Positions 57,785 through 64,000 of a stretch of DNA of 64,000 bases are shown here, one piece after another. This DNA is from Heliopora coerulea. Lineage: Eukaryota > Cnidaria > Anthozoa > Scleralcyonacea > Helioporidae. Under the pieces are notes generated by a model. That model was given only the letters and a program-made list of their open reading frames with translations. It was not told the DNA's origin and did no database searches. The translations under genes and the position numbers were made by a program. The DNA lies in the NCBI GenBank assembly GCA_030142905.1, contig JASJOG010000156.1:124001-188000 (forward strand), written 5' to 3'. Positions within the stretch are counted from its first letter, which is position 1. Each line of letters starts with the position of its first letter.

Positions 57785-58960
57785 TAGTAAAAGTAATTGT
57801 TTAATAGCATATTATCGCACCAAAGGTGAATTACAGTATGTTTACAAAATCTAAAAAAGACATTGATACTTACAAAAATTTACAATAAATAGGATTACTG
57901 CTAAATACGATTACCACTAGTGAAATTAAGAACATAGCTGGATATATATCGAAACGGATTAAAATTCATTATAAACAAAATTCGTGTCAAATATTATTAT
58001 AGCACATGGCAGGTACAAAACTTCTTTTATATCGCTCAGTGCGGCATTTCGGCAAGCAGTGACCAACATTATTGTGTATATCGTGACCATGTGTGCTGCC
58101 GCGAGCAGCGGGCAACAAACGTTGGAGACAGGAACTAAGTTCAGCAATCTTCTTAAAAGTCTTATTGCAAAGTCTTTGGCGTCGATCACCAAGGCGAAAG
58201 CACTGAGCAATCTGAAGGGCGTCCATATAATGAATTTCTGGATAGATTAAACGTAAAGCTCTCTTGTGAACTAATTCAATCCTCTTAATACGCACGCTCT
58301 CAAGCTGTTCTCTCAGAAAAACTTTCTGAGTCCCTGACGGGAATCGAACCCGTAACCTTCTGATCGCCGGTGAGACGATCGCCGGTGAGACGAAGGTTAC
58401 GGGTTCGATTCCCGTCAGGGACTCAGAAAGTTTTTCTGAGAGAACAGCTTGAGAGCGTGCGTATTAAGAACATAATAACCAAGCTTCCACAATTACATCA
58501 TTGATTAACACAAAAAAATAATTCAATCCTGTCGGACAAATACTTTGGTAAACTAGTATATCAGACAGGACAGGCATATTCAAAAATTGATCTTACAAGT
58601 GGACGGTAAACCACAAGGAGGTGAGAAGGAGGGACACCACTGCCACCTAATACACGTAAAATATACAAACGTTGACATGCTTTCTTCATCATCACCTCTA
58701 CCTTGTCATTCCATCTGAGCTGATTGTTGAAGGTTACGCCCAGTGCTTTCTGCGAAGAAACTAAGTCAAGCGACTGTCCTATACGAAGGTGGGGCATATC
58801 TAGTTATTGGAGGAGAAAACTTATCGTTATTTCTTTACGTTTCTTGCCATCATTAATAACAACAAACTCCGTTGGGTCTGTACGTAAGAGGATCGCTAAC
58901 TCATCTACTTTAGGCAGCAGCGATTGAGCGTTTATAAGATAAAATCCCGGCAATTTGATA
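57785..58960 (-). pseudogene. Truncated non-LTR retrotransposon (CR1/L2/Jockey-like)
   Basis: On the minus strand, 58810-58935 encodes NAQSLLPKVDELAILL, like the start of the apurinic-type endonuclease. This is joined directly to a reverse-transcriptase C-terminal part at 58561-58797 (KALGVTFNNQLRW, MMKKACQRLYILR, SIFEYACPV), so most of the polymerase is deleted. A stop lies at about 58803. The frame is broken by the palindrome at 58284-58468 and resumes at 57987-58295 (ELVHKRALRLIYPE, then CRTERYKRSFVPA). It is inserted between copies of the U3/U4 repeat. Confidence 0.75.
58284..58468. repeat. Perfect 77-bp-arm palindrome with tRNA-like B boxes
   Basis: Arms 58284-58360 and 58392-58468 are identical inverted copies over all 77 bp, separated by a 31-bp spacer that is itself a tandem GATCGCCGGTGAGAC duplication. 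Each arm contains the tRNA-like 3' half GGTTACGGGTTCGATTCCCG followed by TCAGGGACTC, with a perfect B box, GGTTCGATTCC. No A-box half is present, so it is not a complete tRNA gene. Confidence 0.9.
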
Positions 58961-59059
58961 AGTTTAGGGGTTGATCGATTTCCAGCTTTTAGTGGAATAT
59001 TTAACAGGTGGCATCTGGAGATGGAGTCGTTAATTCAATCTTGAGAGTATTTTCATCCT

Positions 59060-59190
59060 TTTTTGTTTAGGAACGGAGAAGGCGTATAACTACACTGAAA
59101 TATATGGTTATAAAGTATTTGGAACAAAAAGCTGGCGGAAAAATTAAGTTGTCGAGTCAATATGAGGAACAGGTTCATGTCTTCTCCGTG
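59060..59190 (+). pseudogene. Decayed exon unit U5, open over the exon
   Basis: After a TTTTTTGTTTAG acceptor (ending 59070) an open frame encodes ERRRRITTLKYMVIKYLEQK and continues AGGKIKLSSQYEEQ up to a GTG|GTAAGC donor at about 59190. It is related to U4 (TYLSQKAGGK). This is the only copy of the family that is free of stops between plausible splice sites, so it might still be a functional exon. Confidence 0.4.
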
Positions 59191-59559
59191 GTAAGCAAAA
59201 AGTACTTTTTTTCATCATGCGCGAGGAACAGGTTAAAAAATTGAACTATGCATAGTCAGCTCTTTTCAGATTACAGCTTTTTTATTAGCTTGTGATTGAA
59301 ATTCCTTCAGGATAAGGATCATGTATTATTGATATGGTCAACATATCTTGCTTCTCTCTATTCCACGGTGCTCTCAAAGACGGGTTGCAATCCCGGGTGG
59401 GTTGACGTATCTTTTAATCTCATATTTTGAAGATTTCAAAATATTATAGAAACAGCGCTTAAAGGGGCCTGTTCCTCGGTAAAGTCAGTTCCACACTTCG
59501 AATTATAAATAAGGTACAGGGCAATTTGTATAAGTTAGGTTTAAATTTCAACATTGAGC

Positions 59560-59765
59560 AAGAAGGTTGAATTTCTGTTTTCAAGTTATCATTCAACTCA
59601 TCATTTGACCAAAAATAGGAATTTTCGTTTACAGGCAGAAAGAGTTAGTATTTGCTAAGTTAATCTTGTTTTTATACATTTCTGTTTAGAAAAGCTGAGG
59701 GTATTTGACTACATCGATAGCAGTTAAAAACTGGATGCGAGCGATGTCGAGGCAAGGAACAAGGT
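59560..59765 (+). pseudogene. Weak further copy of the U3/U4 unit
   Basis: GAGCAAGAAGGTTGAATTTC, TTTTCAAGTTATC and TTTCTGTTTAG|AAAAGCTGAG line up with 56600-56770 in order, but the exon part is short and stops early. Confidence 0.3.
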
Positions 59766-59843
59766 ACTGTGAATGTTCAAATAAGCACTCCCTTTAATGA
59801 ATGCTAACTAGCAATAAGCTACGTTTTAATTACAATTAAAAAC

Positions 59844-60114
59844 TCATTAATAATTCAGGAGGAAAATACAAAAGAAAATCATAACCGTGTCGTGTCTTTA
59901 TATGTAATAAAGACACCTGTGACTTTATCCTGAATTTCTCTTCAAATTTTCCTCAATATTTTTAGCCTTAGAAAACAGAAATTGCCAAACTTACGTAAGG
60001 AATTACCATATAAAACGTTTCGTTTTTTAAGCCGTTCAGAAAAACTCTCAGTATGTGCTTTATCGGTCCCAAAACACTCGGCTTCCGCCTCGTGTTTTAT
60101 ATCCGATAAAGCAC
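59844..60114. repeat. Dispersed repeat copy ending in a 60-bp hairpin
   Basis: It shares ordered blocks with 10194-10390. Its end (60055-60114) is an inverted repeat: GTGCTTTATCGGTCCCAAAA CACTCGG against a right arm that reads GTGCTTTATCGGATATAAAA CACGAGG when reverse-complemented. Two copies in one 64-kb window imply a common genomic family. Confidence 0.6.
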
Positions 60115-60410
60115 TCCTGTTCATTTTTTAAACATTACATATAAAATCTATTTAAGATGTATTCAGTAAATAATGAAGCACCTTGTGCTGAACTCTGGTT
60201 GAAACTCTGTATAATAGAGGGCTGGTAAGTGATAGCTTTAACGCGAGAGAAAAGATGTCTTCATTATCGACATCATGGCACTACTTAGTCAATCTAAAAC
60301 TCCCTGACAAAGTCAAAACTTGGACCTCCACAGAGCCAACTCGACTTCGTCTTATTATGCCTGAATGTCCTTACGGCTTGCTATAAGTAGTAATGTTGGC
60401 CGGTATACTA

Positions 60411-60624
60411 TTTTAGTATAATTACCCAGGTGATTATCGAACATCCCGCGTGGTGATTGGCTAGAAACTTGCGTCATAAATCTCAATAATCACCTACAGG
60501 TGATTATAACAGTGAAGGCTCAGAGACAAGATGGCGACTACCTTTGTAAATGTTACCAAGGAGATTTTAGAAGTGCTAGTTCACTACTTTCTTTCAAATA
60601 ATCACCTGTGTAATTATACTAAAA
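60411..60624. mobile_element. MITE with 27-bp inverted repeats
   Basis: The left end TTTTAGTATAATTACCCAGG and right end reverse-complemented TTTTAGTATAATTACACAGG both continue TGATTAT. The interior contains GTGATTGGCTAG and AAGATGGCGACTACC. About 214 bp, non-coding; target duplication unclear. Confidence 0.7.
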
Positions 60625-61510
60625 CAATTATTTACCTCCGGCTCAGTGAATACAATTGAATAATCCCCGAGACGAACCGTCAGGGAACCTTGTTCCCCCT
60701 GTCGGGTAAAAATTGACAATTTATCGGGGAATTACACTGATGATAAGCCATATATTGGAGTATATTGTGATATTGTGTGATATTGTGTAAGCCATTAATA
60801 CTTATTGATTTAACCAAGAAAGATAATAGACTCTTTTCTTCATGTCAAATCTAAATATGAACTGCTTCTAGTCAGTTGTTGTGATTATTCGTGGAAAAAA
60901 TAACATGTTTTTCACCTTCTAATAAGGAAATTATGAAGGGGCGTGGTCCCCGTCCTTCTGGCTTAGCCCTCCTGTCGGGGACGTTAGCCGCTGCGTCTGG
61001 GAATTCCTGGCGCCACCCTGGTCAGAAACTAGGCGGGAACTTTTAGCGCAAATATTAGTGGCCAGTCAAAGAACACGAAACAAAGCCATTGAATAAGCTA
61101 AAGGATTTATTAAACTAAGGTTTCGTCGCAATCTCAATTCCATTTCTTTGTCTTTGTTCTGAATTTTCTCTTCTTCATTTCCGCTATTACATCGCTTGTA
61201 ATTTGATACCTTTATTTATTTATATAATATTCCTTGTTTGGTAATAATAGTTCAACACTGATGATATTGCGAGATGCGACGAATCTATAGTTCCGTGTTT
61301 TATATTGGGCACTAATATTTATATTGATAATCATAATAAAGTCATGCAACAATAAGTTGAAAATTGTGTCAATTATTTTATTTAGAGCCTTTGAAAGCAC
61401 GAAAACCTTTGGTGTCAAGAATGAAGAGAACGATCTAAGGCGGACGGAATTTCAACCAATATTCAGTAATTTTTACAAATGAGCTAGATTTAAATAAAAT
61501 GGTGTAAATA

Positions 61511-61587
61511 GTGCTGTCATCAAACCGGGAAGGTTTGCTGACAGCACGCTGTACTGCCAGCAAGCCATAAAGGCTTGCTGGCAGTAC
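61511..61587. repeat. Two adjacent related hairpins
   Basis: Hairpin 1 (61511-61547): GTGCTGTCATCAAACC, 5-nt loop, GGTTTGCTGACAGCAC (15 of 16 pairs). Hairpin 2 (61551-61587): GTACTGCCAGCAAGCC, 5-nt loop ATAAA, GGCTTGCTGGCAGTAC (16 of 16). The two stems share 13 of 16 bases, so one is a diverged copy of the other, only 3 bp apart. Confidence 0.9.
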
Positions 61588-61829
61588 ATGTGTCCTGTGT
61601 GTTCTTCTGCGCCCTGCGCTATAACACCGCACCCTCGCCTTCGCCTTCGAAGGTATCCGACGCGTACCCTAGATCGCGCTCGCGTCCCACTAAGCTTGAC
61701 CCTAAGTTCCCTGGCCATAAGCGCGATAAACAAGAGGAAGAGTCACAATCGCCAGATGGATGCATTACAAAAAACCTGGCATGGAACGGAAAAAAGGTAT
61801 GTGGTGTACTGTTATATAAGGTTATGTAT

Positions 61830-61923
61830 GGATATATGTAGATATACATGTAGATATATACAGATATATGCAGATTTATATAGATATACATAGAGGTATA
61901 TTGATATGTATAGATTTATATAT

Positions 61924-61957
<34 letters not shown>

Positions 61958-62050
61958 GGGATATATATATATGTGTGGATATATATGTAGATATATGTAG
62001 ATATATATCGATATGTATAGATATGTATAGATGTCTATATCTGTATTGGT
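61830..62050. repeat. GATATA/(TA)n-rich minisatellite-like tract
   Basis: Irregular units of TAGATATACATG and TGGATATATA flank an AT dinucleotide run (61925-61955). Frames through it are artefacts. Confidence 0.85.
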
Positions 62051-62436
62051 AGATAGAAAGCTGGATTACTAGACTGATAGAATGCCAGGTAGGCAGGCCA
62101 GGTAGATAGGTAGGTATACGTATACACGTGTTTGTGCGTTCACGTAAAAAAATGCACTTTTGGGGGGAGAAGGGACGAACAGGTTGTGTACCGCTCCTGT
62201 GGCAGGAGGTCTACTGGCCGGCTTAAAAAGCCCAAGTGTGCCAGGAGTAGTCCCAGGGAAGTCGATACCTTCACGTGGTTCCCCCTGTTGTTCTCACTAA
62301 AATCGGCTACTGCAAAGCGAATTGGTGGCGCTATAACCACCTCCCAGCTATGGGTAAAATGGCAACGGCATGCGTGGTGAAAGTGGCGGATGACGTTACG
62401 GGACAGTCGTGCATTTAATTTTACCTCGGTACTGGA

Positions 62437-62682
62437 AGTGGCGCAGTGATGGCGGCATTTTTAGGCGATTTGATGGTTGGATCTGCCATACCGCAGTACC
62501 GGGACCTATCGTTACCATCTTGACTCATCTTGTGGATATTTACTTCTGAATGTGCTGGGAATAGTGCATTGATGGCGGCATTTTGGGTTAGTTCAATGGT
62601 TTTTGCCATTACCAGCAGTATCTGACCTGTTGTAGCCGTCTTGACTCATCTTGTGGACACTCACGTTAGCTACCTAAGGACG
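62437..62682. repeat. Diverged 123-bp tandem duplication
   Basis: TGATGGCGGCATTTT occurs at 62447 and 62570 and TCTTGACTCATCTTGTGGA at about 62517 and 62640, both 123 bp apart, with intermediate blocks (TTTGATGGTT/TTCAATGGTT; TGCCATACC/TGCCATTACC) in the same order. Confidence 0.8.
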
Positions 62683-64000
62683 TGTGCTGTGATTTGCAAT
62701 TTGCGCTTATTTGAATTTGCGGTTTTTTTTGTATCGATAAAGCTTATGGTCACGCATATTGTCTACACCTGTGGTACTCCTTTTTTTGGATGCCACCTGT
62801 CTTATACTGAAACCTCTTGCTAATCCTTTTAGAACTCGCGTCAGAACCCAATGCCCGAGCAACGCCGAACTCAATAACTGTAATGTATAATTATGGCTGT
62901 AAAAAATAATGTATAAAAATGTGTAAATTTTTACTTTTTAAACCTCACGGCTCTCCGGAAGAGCATTTTTTTGGATAATGAGTGAGATGTTCCGTGATTA
63001 AATAAAGTTCGTAGTAGTAGTAGTAGGCTTTTACTCAAATGGAGCCTTATTTGATATTCTTTTATATGCATTTCAATCATTCCCTTTAGCCTCGTCTGAG
63101 CAAAAATTCTTTTGAATTTCTTACACAATAGCGAGGATATGGGGACTAATTTATATGCTCATAAAAGAATATTAAATAAGGTGCCATTTATGGATAAGGT
63201 CCATTCAGTACGGTATTACGTAGTTAGCGTTAGATTGTAACGCTGAAAGACTATTAGACAAAATACTGTGGCGGCGAGTGAGTGATGAACTCCCACCCAT
63301 TGCATCCTAACACCTCTACTGCCTTGCGTGCATTGTCCATCGACGTTCTCTAAACGCCCACTGGAGGGCGCCGCCTCTCCTGTAAGAAAGCCGGGTCTGC
63401 GCCTTTGTGTACTGCATGTGACGTTTAGCCAAATGGTAGTGGGTTGGACTGGCAGGTAGGAACATCCTTTACGTTGGCTTGTAGTAACATTCGTGAAGCC
63501 GGACACGGTGGCGTTGGTGTCGGCTTTTTGTCCTATGGTAAGTCGGTCCATTCACAGCTTTTGTCGGTAAGGCTTCTTCGATTCCACGATGTGAAAAACA
63601 TCTTTCCCGAAGTATGTTCATCGCGCGCCATCCCACGCTATTTTAACATCGGACGCGTGACATCGCGCCGTACGCCGAAGCGCGTGGAAGTTAGCACGAT
63701 ATTGTACGCGTCGTCGTTGCCGCATTGGTGCAACGCGTTCATTATGAATGAGTGTTGCGCTTTCAAGTCGGTTGTCAGATGGTTTGAAGCTTTTAACCTT
63801 CCCCTGTCCCGAGAGGAGGAGGAGTAGTAGTAGTTGTAGTATATTTTTATTTAACCACGCTAACATCGACAGCAAAGCTGGTTTCCACGATGGGCGTGTA
63901 AAACAATACAACAAAATTTGCATTATTTAAGAATAGAAAGAGAAAAATACGAACAGTACTTAGCTATATCACATATGGTGGTTACGTTATTTACCTAGTT

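Larger units (their letters stand above)
60625..64000. other. No supported gene; repeats at both ends
   Basis: Besides the hairpins, TA-rich tract and 123-bp duplication, TTAAATAAAGTTCGTAGTAG (about 62999-63018) and, inverted, GGAGTAGTAGTAGTTGTAGT (63820-63840) followed by ATTTTTATTTAACC look like opposite-orientation 3' tails of short retroelements. A GC-richer block at 63290-63740 has frames of 100-127 codons on both strands, but none shows a domain I recognise. Confidence 0.4.

Noticed and set aside
58320..58432. Possible pair of tRNA genes
   Set aside because: Only the 3' half (T arm and acceptor strand) is present in each arm of the palindrome; no D arm or A box.
61473..61893. Several 86-101-codon frames on both strands
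   Set aside because: They overlap each other, the double hairpin and the TA-rich tract; no domain or splice context.
62132..62380. 82-codon plus-strand frame with Cys/Arg-rich start
   Set aside because: No motif spacing of a zinc finger, no partner exon, overlapped by an antisense frame of similar length.
63216..63827. Overlapping 111-127-codon frames on both strands in a GC-richer block
   Set aside because: Mutually exclusive frames without recognisable domains; more likely part of an unclassified repeat than a gene.

Overview
This is eukaryotic (metazoan) nuclear DNA: AT-rich, with genes split into short exons by GT-AG introns, and dense in small DNA transposons. The host-gene content (an F-BAR/SH3 actin regulator, a PRD-class homeobox gene with an OAR tail, a small OCIA-like membrane protein) and the mobile elements (a THAP/DDE transposon carrying a P2X7-ballast-type gene, a tRNA-SINE, hAT MITEs) fit a cnidarian, most likely an anthozoan such as a stony coral. 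The taxon is inference; nothing here proves it.

Layout. 1-5.4 kb: no gene found, two or three foldback elements. 5.4-18.4 kb, minus strand: a complete 13-exon gene for a Toca-1/CIP4/FBP17-type protein (F-BAR, HR1, SH3; 520 aa), reconstructed exon by exon with matching phases; its introns hold a hAT-type MITE and a tRNA-derived SINE. 18.4-20.0 kb: divergent promoter region with a CRE and an ETS-like site. 20.0-25.8 kb, plus strand: a 5-exon gene for a 133-aa two-pass membrane protein resembling OCIA-domain/TMEM141 proteins. 26-34.4 kb: gene-poor. 34.5-37.5 kb, minus strand: a complete 3-exon PRD-class (Q50) homeobox gene (226 aa) with TATA box and poly(A) signal. 37.6-44.5 kb: gene-poor, possibly regulatory.

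44.5-60 kb is an accessory, decaying region. A plus-strand exon-like unit has been duplicated several times and broken by transposons. The largest is a complete 4,497-bp element (46514-51010) with TTAA target duplication, about 122-bp terminal inverted repeats and two convergent genes: an apparently intact 6-exon THAP-domain DDE transposase (864 aa, Kolobok-type) and an intact single-exon gene for a protein with the cysteine-rich P2X7 C-terminal ('ballast') domain. An uninterrupted paralogue of the insertion site lies about 1.6 kb upstream. Nearby are a hAT MITE with perfect 8-bp target duplication, two long palindromes, a decayed non-LTR retrotransposon and a perfect 77-bp-arm palindrome containing a tRNA-like B box. 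60-64 kb holds MITEs, tandem hairpins and simple repeats, with no gene I can support.

The three host genes show no evident functional link. The Toca-1-like and OCIA-like genes are head to head and may share a promoter region. The strongest candidate for an unusual system is the two-gene Kolobok-type transposon with its ballast-domain companion gene.
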